Source: Ensifer sp. PDNC004
Lineage (GTDB): Bacteria; Pseudomonadota; Alphaproteobacteria; Rhizobiales; Rhizobiaceae
Assembly (NCBI RefSeq): GCF_016919405.1
Contig: NZ_CP070352.1
Location: 1,178,001 to 1,242,000, forward strand
Length of the DNA stretch: 64,000 bases
Direction of reading: 5' to 3'
The notes below the pieces were generated by a model, which worked only from the letters and a program-made list of their open reading frames with translations, was not told the DNA's origin and searched no databases. A program made the translations under genes and the position numbers. Below are positions 51,946-59,902 of this stretch, piece by piece (position 1 is the stretch's first letter; every line of letters begins with the position of its first letter).

Positions 51946-52588
51946 TGGACCACCGTTTTTCAAGGTAACCGCCGAGCCGGGCGATTGGGAAGCTGATGAG
52001 GAAGTAGATGGCGCCGCAGATCAGAAGGATCAGCAGCGGTTCCTGCAGGCGGGTGACGAGAACCTGCGAGGCGCGCAAGAGTTCGATCAGGCCGAGCCAG
52101 AGCACGAGTGCGGAGTCCTTCATGACGCCGAGCGTCAGGCCGATCCAGGACGGAAGCGAAACGCGGGTCGCAAGCGGCGCCACGATGTAGCGCATGTCCT
52201 GCCACCAGGTCATGCCGAGCGAACGGGCCGCACGGCGCGTCGTCGGCGGTACCGACGAGATGCCGCCGCGAACGATCTCGGTGCAATAGGCGGCCGTATA
52301 GAGCGACAGCACCACGCAGGAGGTCGTGAACGGCGCCCAGCCGAGCTTGGCGATCGCCTGGAAGGCGTTGGCAAGCACCAGCTGGATCAGCAGCGGCACC
52401 GAGCGGAAGATGTCGAGCACGAAGGTGAGCGGGGCGGCCCAATAGGGGCCGACCTGGTTGCGCACGACGCCGAAGATGATGCCGAGCACGGTGCCGGCGG
52501 TAACCGAGACGGCGGTAACCGCGAGCGTCATCAGGGCGCCTTGCAGCAGGAAGCCGAGATCAGCGAGGGTGAGGGCGGTATTGAACAT
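51938..52588 (-). CDS. Amino-acid ABC transporter permease (HisM type)
   Basis: A 216-residue permease with about five membrane segments and the EAA-loop in R-R-A-A-R-S-L-G-M-T-W near 122. A second, similar permease lies upstream, as in PAAT-family importers. It overlaps the ATPase gene. Confidence 0.9.
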   Translation of the reverse strand: MFNTALTLADLGFLLQGALMTLAVTAVSVTAGTVLGIIFGVVRNQVGPYWAAPLTFVLDIFRSVPLLIQLVLANAFQAIAKLGWAPFTTSCVVLSLYTAAYCTEIVRGGISSVPPTTRRAARSLGMTWWQDMRYIVAPLATRVSLPSWIGLTLGVMKDSALVLWLGLIELLRASQVLVTRLQEPLLILLICGAIYFLISFPIARLGGYLEKRWSND

Positions 52589-52601
52589 CTCTCACCTCTC
52601 C

Positions 52602-53267
52602 TTAATAGCGGAACATGCGCGCGGCGAGCAGGCGCGCGCCCAGCGTCACGGCCTTGGCGATCAGGTAGTAGATGACCGCCGCGATCGCGAAGAATTCGAA
52701 GGTGCGGAACGAACGGGCGTTCAGTTCCTGGGTGATGCCGGCAAGGTCGGTGTTCATGCCGACGGTAACGCCAAGCGACGTCATCAGGATTGCCCAGACC
52801 ATCTGGTTCGTCACCGGTAGGAAAGCGATGCGCAGCATCTGCGGCATAACGATGTAGCGGAACGCCTGAACCGGAGTCATGCCGAGCGAGCGGCCGGCCC
52901 GTGTCTGGGTATCCGGAATGGCCTTGAGCGCGCCGCGGAAGTTTTCCGCGAGATAGCCGGCGTTGTTAAAGGCAATCCCGACGAGCAGCGCCGTGTAGGG
53001 GCTCAGGTGGATGTTGAAATTGCCGAGGCCGAAGTGCGCCATGTAGATCTGGAACAGCGCCGGCGTGTTGCGGGCGATCTCGATCCAGGCGATGGCGAAG
53101 CCACCGAGGATGCGATTGCCGGACAGGCGGCAGGCCGTGAGCGCCAGCGCCAGTGCCAGGCCGATGACCATCGAGAGCAGAGCCACCTGCAAGGTGACCA
53201 GCGCTCCATCGAGCATCTGCGGCAGGGCCTTCAGCGCCTGATTCCAATGAAAGGTATAGCTGAACAT
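52602..53267 (-). CDS. Amino-acid ABC transporter permease (HisQ type)
   Basis: A 221-residue permease with the P-A-A-T loop A-E-N-F-R-G-A-L-K-A-I and R-A-G-R-S-L-G-M-T-P-V-Q-A near 112-124. The ATG at 53267 has GAGGTGAG upstream, which decides it over an in-frame start at 53279. It lies 71 bases after the binding-protein gene, separated by a hairpin. Confidence 0.91.
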   Translation of the reverse strand: MFSYTFHWNQALKALPQMLDGALVTLQVALLSMVIGLALALALTACRLSGNRILGGFAIAWIEIARNTPALFQIYMAHFGLGNFNIHLSPYTALLVGIAFNNAGYLAENFRGALKAIPDTQTRAGRSLGMTPVQAFRYIVMPQMLRIAFLPVTNQMVWAILMTSLGVTVGMNTDLAGITQELNARSFRTFEFFAIAAVIYYLIAKAVTLGARLLAARMFRY

Positions 53268-53296
53268 GTTTCGTCTCACCTCTTCGGAAACGAATA

Positions 53297-53323
53297 GCGG
53301 CGCGAAGCTAGACTTCGCGCCGC
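53297..53323 (-). other. Intercistronic hairpin after the hydroxyproline binding-protein gene
   Basis: An 11-base perfect stem GCGGCGCGAAG/CTTCGCGCCGC with a five-base loop lies 15 bases past the binding-protein stop. Like the one at 17764 it probably protects the upstream message and favours excess binding protein. Confidence 0.65.
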
Positions 53324-53338
53324 CAGATAAACGGCATA

Positions 53339-54145
53339 TTAGCGGTAAACGCCCTTAGCCGTAAGGTCCGGAAGTTCGCCGCCGACCCACTTTTCGTAAA
53401 GTTCAGCGTAGCGGCCGGTGCGGACCTGCTGGTTGATGAAGAGGTTGAGGAAGTTGATGAAGCCGTATTCTTCGCGGTTGGTGAAGAGCGCAACGTAGTC
53501 GGTGTCGAACGGAGCCTTGCCGACGACGGAGATGCCGGCGAACTTGCCGCCCTTCACGTTGGCCTGGGCGACCGTCGAGGTCGAAACCGTGGCGTCGATC
53601 TGTCCCTGGCTGAGCGCGAGGAAGACGTCGGCCTGGGTCTGGTACGGACGGAACTCGCCGGCACCCCATTCCTTGACCTGCTTCTCGAGCGCGATCGCCT
53701 CGAACGTGCCGGCGGTCGCGCCGACGGTCTTGCCCTTCATGTCTTCGAAGGACTTGACGCCCGACTTGTCGTTGGCGGTCACGGCCATTTCGAAGGCGAA
53801 GTAGGGGATCGTCATGCCGACGGTCTTTGCACGCTCAAGCGTGTCCGAGGTCGAGGCAACGCCGACGTCGACACGGCCCGACATCAGAGCGGGAATACGC
53901 TCCGGGAACGGGGTCTCGACGATTTCGGCGGTGACGCCGAGGGCCTTTGCGAGATCGTTGCAGTAGTCGACGTCAAAACCGATCGGGTTGTTGTTCTCGT
54001 CGCGAGAACCCATCGGCGGGAAGTCGAGCACCACTGCGCAACGCAGCGTACCCGAGCCGATGACGTCATCCAGCTTGTCGGCATGGGCCTGGCTGGTCAG
54101 AGCAGCGGCCGCAACGAGGCCGAGCGCGAGCACCGAAGTCTTCAT
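53339..54145 (-). CDS. Periplasmic amino-acid-binding protein (family 3), probable hydroxyproline-binding
   Basis: A 268-residue protein with a signal peptide (about 1-22, ending S-Q-A-H-A) and the SBP_bac_3 pattern: L-R-C-A-V-V-L-D-F-P-P-M-G near 34, G-F-D-V-D-Y-C-N-D-L-A near 54 and G-K-T-V-G-A-T-A-G-T near 140. It delivers substrate to the two permeases. It is the first gene of the - strand operon reaching to 47265 and has a GntR-type site upstream. Confidence 0.9.
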   Translation of the reverse strand: MKTSVLALGLVAAAALTSQAHADKLDDVIGSGTLRCAVVLDFPPMGSRDENNNPIGFDVDYCNDLAKALGVTAEIVETPFPERIPALMSGRVDVGVASTSDTLERAKTVGMTIPYFAFEMAVTANDKSGVKSFEDMKGKTVGATAGTFEAIALEKQVKEWGAGEFRPYQTQADVFLALSQGQIDATVSTSTVAQANVKGGKFAGISVVGKAPFDTDYVALFTNREEYGFINFLNLFINQQVRTGRYAELYEKWVGGELPDLTAKGVYR

Positions 54146-54229
54146 TTTCTCTCTCCCTGAAATGAGTGCCGTTTGACGGCTGAGGCACTATTCCGTTTTA
54201 GAGAGCACAAATCAATAGAAAAATACAAT

Positions 54230-54239
54230 TAGTATACAA
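54230..54239. promoter_or_regulatory. GntR/FadR-type operator upstream of the hydroxyproline transport operon
   Basis: On the - strand this is TTGTATACTA, matching TTGT-N2-AC-N-A. It lies 85-94 bases before the binding-protein start, in an AT-rich promoter zone, and resembles three other sites in this locus. Confidence 0.6.
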
Positions 54240-54267
54240 AAAGTATAAGTTCATAACGCAGAACGCA

Positions 54268-54307
54268 CGCAGGCATCCCATTTGTTTCGCGAAATGGGAT
54301 GCCTGCG
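54268..54307 (-). terminator. Long hairpin after the aldehyde dehydrogenase gene
   Basis: A 16-base perfect stem with an eight-base loop lies 62 bases beyond the dehydrogenase stop and 120 bases before the next gene's start. It probably isolates the two - strand transcripts. There is no T-run. Confidence 0.55.
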
Positions 54308-54368
54308 AAGCGATCTGTCGTGTCTTGCGGCTGCGGGCGGCAAGCCACCCGCAGCGTCTGCCGGTGCC

Positions 54369-55886
54369 TTAGCCCTGGAAATCCTCGGGCAGCAGGCCTT
54401 CCGGCATGTTCTGGTAGGCGACCGGACGCAGGAAGCGGCGGATCGACATCGTGCCGACGCTGGTTGCGCCGAAGTTGGTCGATGCCGGATAGGGGCCGCC
54501 ATGCACCATGGAATCCACCACCTCGACACCGGTCGGGAAGCCGTTGACGAGCACGCGGCCGGCCTTGCGCTCGAGGATCGGGCGCAGGCGGCGGGCGGTC
54601 TCGAGATCAGCCGCATCCATGTGGATGGTGGTGGTCAGCTGCCCCTCGAAACCGCGGGCAAGCTGTTCCATCTCTTCGGTCGAACCGACGCGGACGACGA
54701 GGCCGAGCGGGCCGAAGACCTCTTCGCCGAGCGCGTGGTCGGCAAGGAACTGGTCGCCCGTGGTCTCGAACAGGTTCGGCGAGACCGAGCGGCCGGAAGA
54801 TTCGGTCGTCAGCAGCGGCTTTACGGTATTGCGGCTTTCAAAGCGCGCCTGGCCGTCGTGATAGGCCTTGGCGATGCCGTCCGTCAGCATCGTCTGCGGC
54901 GCGACCTTGCCGAGCGCCTCGACGGCGGCCGACGTGAAGCGGTCGGCATCGGCGCCTTCGACAACCACGGCGATACCGGGGTTGGTGCAGAACTGGCCGG
55001 CACCCATGGTCAGCGAGCCGGCCCAGCCCTGGCCAAGACCTTCGGCGCGTGCCTTCAGTGCTTCCGGCAGCAGGAACATCGGGTTGACCGAGCCGAGTTC
55101 GCCGAAGAACGGGATCGGTTCCGGACGGGCGGCGCAGAGATTGAAGAGCGCGCGGCCGCCGGCGAGCGAACCGGTAAAGCCGACGGCCTTGATCAGCGGA
55201 TGCTGCACCAGCGCTTCGCCGACCTGGCGGTTGCCGCCCTGGATCAGCGAGAAGACGCCCGGGTGGACGCCGGTCTTGCGGATGGCGGCTTCGACGGCCT
55301 GCGCGACGATTTCACCGGTGCCCGGATGGGCCGAGTGGCCCTTGACGACCACGGGGCAGCCAGCGGCAAGGGCGGCAGCCGTGTCGCCGCCGGCGGTCGA
55401 GAAGGCCAGCGGGAAGTTCGAGGCGCCGAAGACAGCGACCGGGCCGATCGGGCGCTGGATGAGGCGGATTTCCGGGCGCGGCGCCGGCTGGCGCTCGGGC
55501 AGGGCCGCATCGAAACGGCGGTCGAGATATTCGCCCTTCTCGATGTGATCGGCGAAAAGGCGGAGCTGGCCGGTGGTGCGGCCGCGTTCGCCCTGGAGAC
55601 GCGCTTCCGGCAGGCCGGTTTCCTGGGTACCGATCTCGGTGATGGCTTCGGCGCGTGCTTCGATCTCATCCGCGATGGCGCGCAGGAACGCAGCGCGCTC
55701 GGCGCGGGTCGAATAGCCGTAGCTCAGGAACGCTTCTTCGGCCGCTTCAGCGGCGCGGTTGACCAGCTCTACCGTGCCGGTGGCGAACTGATGGACCGGC
55801 CCGTGGGCGGGTGCGGATGCGAAGGTACCCGCGCCGTCGAGCCATTCGCCGGCGACAAGGTGTTTTCCTTTGGGGGTGAAGGCCAT
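54369..55886 (-). CDS. Alpha-ketoglutarate semialdehyde dehydrogenase (type III-like)
   Basis: A 505-residue aldehyde dehydrogenase. The N-P-L-like F-G-A-S-N-F-P-L-A-F is near 155, the catalytic Glu in F-F-G-E-L-G-S-V-N-P near 270 and the nucleophilic Cys in G-A-G-Q-F-C-T-N-P-G near 305. The G-Q-F-C-T-N-P-G form is typical of KGSA dehydrogenases of hydroxyproline and sugar-acid pathways. It makes 2-oxoglutarate, the end of the 4-hydroxyproline route. The ATG at 55886 has AAAGGATC upstream. Confidence 0.88.
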   Translation of the reverse strand: MAFTPKGKHLVAGEWLDGAGTFASAPAHGPVHQFATGTVELVNRAAEAAEEAFLSYGYSTRAERAAFLRAIADEIEARAEAITEIGTQETGLPEARLQGERGRTTGQLRLFADHIEKGEYLDRRFDAALPERQPAPRPEIRLIQRPIGPVAVFGASNFPLAFSTAGGDTAAALAAGCPVVVKGHSAHPGTGEIVAQAVEAAIRKTGVHPGVFSLIQGGNRQVGEALVQHPLIKAVGFTGSLAGGRALFNLCAARPEPIPFFGELGSVNPMFLLPEALKARAEGLGQGWAGSLTMGAGQFCTNPGIAVVVEGADADRFTSAAVEALGKVAPQTMLTDGIAKAYHDGQARFESRNTVKPLLTTESSGRSVSPNLFETTGDQFLADHALGEEVFGPLGLVVRVGSTEEMEQLARGFEGQLTTTIHMDAADLETARRLRPILERKAGRVLVNGFPTGVEVVDSMVHGGPYPASTNFGATSVGTMSIRRFLRPVAYQNMPEGLLPEDFQG

Positions 55887-55963
55887 CTGCCGATCCTTTC
55901 GTTCGATCCCGGATTGCCTTTTCTGGCAGAGGGGATCATGGCTGAATTGCACTTGTCGGATCT

Positions 55964-55973
55964 TTGTATACTA
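55964..55973. promoter_or_regulatory. GntR/FadR-type operator between the divergent dehydrogenase and reductase genes
   Basis: TTGTATACTA is identical to the site at 54230-54239 read on the other strand. It lies 70-79 bases before the reductase start and 78 bases before the aldehyde dehydrogenase start, so it could control both directions. Confidence 0.6.
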
Positions 55974-56042
55974 TATGTATGCAGAACATCAATCGCCTGA
56001 CTGGCCCTTCCGGATCAGGCGCAGCATTTGAGAGGGAGAGAG

Positions 56043-57080
56043 ATGAGCGAAACCAATACCCTGACGATCGCAGCACTTTTCGAGCGCGTCGAGGCGATCT
56101 TCCTGAAGGCGGGGCTCAACGCCATTCAGGCCGGTGCACTGGCCCGGGTGATCGTCGCCGGCGAGCGCGATGCCTGCAAGTCGCACGGCATCTACCGCAT
56201 CGAAGGGGCGCTTCGCACCGTCAAGGCGGGCAAGGTGAAGCCAGATGCCGTTCCGGAGCTCGATACGCAGGAAGGCTCGGCCATCGTCAAGGTCAACGCC
56301 AAGGGCGGTTTCGCCAATCCGGCCTTCGAACTCGGCCTGCCGGCGCTGGCCGAACGTGCCCGCAGGCTCGGCATTGCCGCGCTCGTCATCAATGATTGCA
56401 CCCATTTTTCGGCACTCTGGCCGGAAGTGGAAGGCCTGACCGGCGAGGGACTTGCCGGCCTCGTCATGTGCCCAAGCTATGCGACCGTTGCGCCGACCGG
56501 CGGCAACAAGCCGCTGCTCGGCACCAACCCCTTCGCTTTCGGCTGGCCGCGCGAGAACAAGCCGCCCTACGTCTTCGATTTCGCGACTTCGGTTGCTGCC
56601 CGCGGCGAGATCGAGCTGCACCGCCGTGCCGGCAAGCCTTTGCCAGAGGGCTGGGCGATCGATGCTGAGGGTAATCCGACCACCGACCCGGAAGCAGCGC
56701 TTGCCGGCGCCATGCTGCCCTTCGGCGGCCACAAGGGTTCGGCGATCGGCACCATGGTCGAGCTTCTCGCCGGCATCATGATCGGCGACCTGACGAGCCC
56801 GGAAGTGCTCGACTATCTCGGCACGACGACGCTCGCACCCTTCCACGGCGAACTGATCGTCGCCTTCTCGCCGGAAAAGTTTGCCGCCGGCCGTCCGGGC
56901 GATCCTTTCGCCCGCGCGGAAGTGCTGTTCGAAGCGATTGTCGGCCAGGGCGCTCGCCTGCCGTCGCAGCGCCGCTTCGTCGCGCGCGCCAAGTCGGAGG
57001 CCGAGGGCGTCGTGCTCAATACCGCCGAAATGGAGCAACTCGACCGCTTGCTGGCTCTCGGATTGGATGCCGTCGCGTAA
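56043..57080 (+). CDS. Malate/L-lactate dehydrogenase-family protein, probable delta1-pyrroline-2-carboxylate reductase
   Basis: A 345-residue Ldh2/YlbC-type NAD(P)H oxidoreductase with K-S-H-G-I-Y-R-I near 42-49 (catalytic His), N-D-C-T-H-F near 117-122 and G-T-N-P-F-A-F-G-W-P near 159-168. In hydroxyproline clusters this family (LhpD/DpkA-like) reduces delta1-pyrroline-2-carboxylate to L-proline, the product of the AcnX step. The ATG at 56043 follows GAGAGGGAGAG. A strong terminator follows. Confidence 0.85.
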   Translation: MSETNTLTIAALFERVEAIFLKAGLNAIQAGALARVIVAGERDACKSHGIYRIEGALRTVKAGKVKPDAVPELDTQEGSAIVKVNAKGGFANPAFELGLPALAERARRLGIAALVINDCTHFSALWPEVEGLTGEGLAGLVMCPSYATVAPTGGNKPLLGTNPFAFGWPRENKPPYVFDFATSVAARGEIELHRRAGKPLPEGWAIDAEGNPTTDPEAALAGAMLPFGGHKGSAIGTMVELLAGIMIGDLTSPEVLDYLGTTTLAPFHGELIVAFSPEKFAAGRPGDPFARAEVLFEAIVGQGARLPSQRRFVARAKSEAEGVVLNTAEMEQLDRLLALGLDAVA

Positions 57081-57137
57081 GCGACGGCTGACCTTTCCGC
57101 GGTTTCTTCGCTGCGCCGCCATCGCCGTCGATAAAAG

Positions 57138-57164
57138 AAGGCCCTCTCAACCGGAGGGCCTTTT
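57138..57164 (+). terminator. Terminator of the reductase gene
   Basis: Stem AAGGCCCTC/GAGGGCCTT with a seven-base loop is followed by TTCT. It lies 57 bases past the stop and is nearly identical to the terminator at 57349-57376. Confidence 0.75.
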
Positions 57165-57320
57165 CTGCGAGAGGTGCCCCCACTCGCCCTCTTCATCTTC
57201 CCGCTTGTGCCGGGATCCAGTGACCCGATGTCCATCAGGTCTAAGGACTCTTTCACCTGCTGGAACCTGTGACAGGCACAGGAATGAGGGAAATCTTGGC
57301 TGGTTCTTGCGATGCAAACG
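57165..57320. repeat. Rhizobium-type intergenic repeat element (RIME-like)
   Basis: The sequence with GTGCCGGGATCCAGTGACCC, then GGACTCTTTC, then CCTGTGACAGGCACAGGAAT and GAGGGAAATC resembles an intergenic repeat that I recall as frequent in Rhizobium/Sinorhizobium genomes. A hairpin CCTGTG/CACAGG is visible. Boundaries are approximate. Naming it RIME is from memory of such elements and is not proven. Confidence 0.5.
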
Positions 57321-57348
57321 CGGCTTGCGGTCTTGACCGGGTCGACAC

Positions 57349-57376
57349 AAAAAAGGCCCTCCAACCGGAGGGCCTT
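57349..57376 (-). terminator. Terminator of the deaminase gene
   Basis: On the - strand a nine-base stem (AAGGCCCTC/GAGGGCCTT, six-base loop) is followed by a run of six T. It lies about 27 bases past the stop codon at 57404. Confidence 0.78.
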
Positions 57377-57403
57377 TCTGGCTTTACGGGCCGATATTGA
57401 TAA

Positions 57404-58366
57404 TCAGGCCTTGTACTTCTGGACGGCGCCCGGGAGCTTGCTCCACTCGCCGTACCAGCTGTTGAACAGCTTGAACTGGGCTTCGACGTAGCCGCGCTGG
57501 CTGTCGGAGAGAACGTCGCTCTCGTTGAAGTGCAGCGTGTATTCCTTGTCGCCCTTCAGCACCATCATGTGCTTGAAGTAGAGAACGAGGTCCGGGCCTT
57601 CGTCGAAGGACGAGAGCACGGCGAGCGCCTGCTCCAGTTCCAGTGCGCGCAAACGGGCGTCGACGTCGCCTTCGGCGGCGGCACGCGACAGGTTGCACAT
57701 GTGGATGACTTCCTTCGGCAGGACGCAGCCGATGCCGGTGATCGCACCCGTTGCGCCGCAGTTGACGAAGCCATGGAACACGGCTGTGTCGACGCCGATC
57801 ATCAGCGAGACGCCATCGTCACGGCTGGTGATGTTTTCGGCCGCATAGCGCATGTCGGCAGCGCCGCCGAACTCCTTGAAGCCGACGAGGTTCGGATGTT
57901 CGGCGCGCAGCGCGAAGAACAGGTCGGCGCGGGTGGCGAAGCCGTAGTAGGGGCTGTTGTAGATGACAGCCGGCAGGCTTGGAGCAGCCGAGAGAATGGC
58001 CTTGAAGTGGTTCTTCTGGGCAGCAACGACCGAGCCACGCGACAGAACGCGCGGGATGACCATCAGGCCCTGCGCGCCGACCTTCTCGGCGTGCGCTGCA
58101 TGTGCGACGGCCGAAGCGGTGTTGACGGCGCCGGTGCCGACGATGACCGGGATGCCGGCCTTGACCAGGCGTTCGACGCCTTCCATGCGCTGTTCGTCGG
58201 TCAGGAGCGGCCAGTCACCCATCGAGCCGCAGTAAACGACGGCGGACATGCCCTGAGCGATCAGCTCCTTGCCCTTGCGCACCAGCGCGTCGAAATCGGG
58301 GGTGCGGTCTTCCTTGCAGGGGGTCATCAGCGCCGGGATGACGCCGGTGAAAATCTGAGCCTTCAT
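57404..58366 (-). CDS. DapA-family protein, probable 1-pyrroline-4-hydroxy-2-carboxylate deaminase
   Basis: A 320-residue class I aldolase-fold protein of the dihydrodipicolinate synthase family. The Schiff-base Lys is in L-V-G-F-K-E-F near 175 and Y-N-S-P-Y-Y near 145. In hydroxyproline operons this member (HypD/LhpC) deaminates 1-pyrroline-4-hydroxy-2-carboxylate to 2-oxoglutarate semialdehyde. It therefore links the D-hydroxyproline dehydrogenase to the aldehyde dehydrogenase. The ATG at 58366 has GAGGAG upstream. Confidence 0.86.
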   Translation of the reverse strand: MKAQIFTGVIPALMTPCKEDRTPDFDALVRKGKELIAQGMSAVVYCGSMGDWPLLTDEQRMEGVERLVKAGIPVIVGTGAVNTASAVAHAAHAEKVGAQGLMVIPRVLSRGSVVAAQKNHFKAILSAAPSLPAVIYNSPYYGFATRADLFFALRAEHPNLVGFKEFGGAADMRYAAENITSRDDGVSLMIGVDTAVFHGFVNCGATGAITGIGCVLPKEVIHMCNLSRAAAEGDVDARLRALELEQALAVLSSFDEGPDLVLYFKHMMVLKGDKEYTLHFNESDVLSDSQRGYVEAQFKLFNSWYGEWSKLPGAVQKYKA

Positions 58367-58453
58367 CTGAAACTCCTCTCGGGCTTTGTCTTCAGGGCAG
58401 CGGCGCACCTACGCCCCTGCCTTTGATCTAGACAATAGCCGTTTGTATTTTAT

Positions 58454-58463
58454 TTGTCGACAA
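58454..58463. promoter_or_regulatory. GntR/FadR-type operator upstream of the deaminase gene
   Basis: TTGTCGACAA, a perfect ten-base palindrome of the form TTGT-N2-ACAA, lies about 90 bases before the deaminase start and just beyond the regulator gene's stop. Confidence 0.7.
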
Positions 58464-58480
58464 GAAAAATACAAAAGCCG

Positions 58481-59191
58481 CTACAGGGCGATGTCGAGCT
58501 TGTTGTTGCGGGCAAAAAGCTTCTGCACCTGCTCGACGATCTGCTCCGCATGCGCCTTCCCGAGCCGATCGGCAGCCTCGACGTCGCGCGCCGCGATCGC
58601 CGCGATCATGGCCGCGTGCTCGTCGACGAAACGCTGGGGGAACTGCTCGTCATAGGACTGGTAATAGAGACGCAGGATCCGCCGCCCTTCGTCGAGCAGT
58701 CGACGAAACAGGCTGGTGAAGTAGGGGTTGCGTCCGCTTTCCGCGATTGCCGCATGGAAGGCGGCGTTGGTGGCGATCATCGTCAGCGCGTCGCGCGTCT
58801 GCACGGCTGCCGCATAATCTTCGTGGAAGCCCCGAATGATCGCCAGGTCTTCCGGCCTATGGTTCTGCGCCGCAAGCCTTGTCGTGACGCGGTACATCAG
58901 CACCAGTGCGTCGAAGAACGGATTGAGATTGAGGAAGTCGATGTTCGCCACCATCGTCGAGCGGTTCGGCAGCGTGTCGATCAGTCCTTCGCCGGCAAGG
59001 CGCACCAGCGCTTCGCGGATCGGCGTGCGCGACATCTTCAGCCGCTCGGCAAGCTGCACTTCGTCGATCGGGCTGCCTGGCGGCAGCACCAGGTCGAGGA
59101 TCTCGTCGCGCAAGAGGTCATAGACCATCTTCACGCCGGAGCCGCGCTTGCGCTCAGGGATGGGGCTGTTGTCGGTGTCGATATCGGTCAT
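58481..59191 (-). CDS. GntR-family (FadR/FCD) regulator of the hydroxyproline locus
   Basis: A 236-residue regulator: GntR winged helix at about 18-80 (L-R-D-E-I-L-D-L-V-L-P-P-G-S-P-I-D-E-V-Q-L-A-E-R-L-K-M-S-R-T-P-I-R-E-A-L) and an FCD ligand domain (His in F-H-E-D-Y, A-F-H-A-A-I-A-E-S-G-R-N). The ATG at 59191 is preceded by AAAGGA. A TTG at 59212 is in frame but lies inside the operator. S. meliloti HypR is, from memory, a GntR-type repressor of hydroxyproline genes; this is a plausible orthologue. Confidence 0.88.
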   Translation of the reverse strand: MTDIDTDNSPIPERKRGSGVKMVYDLLRDEILDLVLPPGSPIDEVQLAERLKMSRTPIREALVRLAGEGLIDTLPNRSTMVANIDFLNLNPFFDALVLMYRVTTRLAAQNHRPEDLAIIRGFHEDYAAAVQTRDALTMIATNAAFHAAIAESGRNPYFTSLFRRLLDEGRRILRLYYQSYDEQFPQRFVDEHAAMIAAIAARDVEAADRLGKAHAEQIVEQVQKLFARNNKLDIAL

Positions 59192-59564
59192 GTCAGATTC
59201 CTTTGTCGACAAAAGAAATACTTGTCTCTGCCGCAGGGATCAACCGTTTCCGTGATGGGTGCATGGTGGCGGGGATATCCAAATACGTGTGTTTGCCTTC
59301 AGCGGCACTTTGTTGAAGGCCCGGCGCGGTTGCAACGCGCGTTGTTATAAAAGCGCTGTCTGGAAACAGGATTGTGCAATCGGGCTGCCCGCACCTGGGG
59401 CAGACCCGGCGCTTTCTGCCGACCCATGCATTTCCCACATGGGAGCGCTGAGTTTTGAGCGCTGCAACTTACGGAAAGCCTGAGCTATAAGCTGTTCACC
59501 GAAGTGAAACGAGGCGCCACGGACTGGCAGCCAGGCTTCGAAAGCCCATTGAAAGGGGGATCAA
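59192..59564. other. Intergenic region before the DUF1127 gene
   Basis: About 373 bases. The left end is the GntR operator. GTTATAAAAG near 59343-59352 is a possible -10 region, and CTGCCC/GGGCAG near 59384-59402 forms a small hairpin. No supported coding sequence is seen. Confidence 0.45.
59202..59213. promoter_or_regulatory. GntR operator in the regulator's own leader
   Basis: TTTGTCGACAAA is a perfect 12-base palindrome ending 11 bases before the regulator ATG, so binding would autoregulate the gene. It has the same ten-base core as the site at 58454. Confidence 0.72.
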
Positions 59565-59711
59565 ATGAACATCGCACGCTCCATCAACAACTGGCGCAAG
59601 TACCGTCAGACGGTCACCGAACTGGGCCGCATGTCGAACCGCGAACTTCGCGACCTCGGCATCGAACGCGCCGACATTGACCGCGTTGCACGCACGGCCT
59701 TCGCCCGCTAA
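59565..59711 (+). CDS. DUF1127 small protein
   Basis: A 48-residue Arg-rich protein with the YjiS-like pattern: W-R-K-Y-R-Q-T-V-T-E-L then L-R-M/S-N-R-E-L-R-D-L-G-I-E-R-A-D-I-D-R-V-A-R. Short DUF1127 proteins are common in Rhizobiales; some are linked to RNA and phosphate/stress regulation. AAAGGGGG precedes the ATG and a strong terminator follows, so it is a single-gene unit. It is below the usual length cut-off of gene finders. Confidence 0.88.
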   Translation: MNIARSINNWRKYRQTVTELGRMSNRELRDLGIERADIDRVARTAFAR

Positions 59712-59739
59712 GGCGACCCACATAGACTGAAGAATTGCC

Positions 59740-59775
59740 AAGCGCCTGCATCTCCTGCGGGCGCTTTTGCTTTTT
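59740..59775 (+). terminator. Terminator of the DUF1127 gene
   Basis: Stem AAGCGCC/GGCGCTT with an inner GCA/TGC pairing is followed by TTGCTTTTT. It begins 29 bases past the stop. Confidence 0.82.
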
Positions 59776-59902
59776 GGCGCCTTCATTGCGCCATTGTCGT
59801 CGCACACATCGCTGGCACTGCGATTTGATTAATCGATTACTCCATTAATCGCACCTCTCGCCGCTTCCCGCGGGCGCGTGTTCCTTCAAGAGATAAAGTG
59901 CC

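Larger units (their letters stand above)
57081..57403. other. Convergent intergenic region: two near-identical terminators around a repeat
   Basis: About 323 bases hold two near-identical terminators facing convergent genes, with about 180 bases of repeat-like sequence between them. No gene is seen. Confidence 0.6.

Noticed and set aside
59192..59212. TTG at 59212 as start of the GntR regulator
   Set aside because: It lies inside the TTTGTCGACAAA operator; the ATG at 59191 has AAAGGA upstream.
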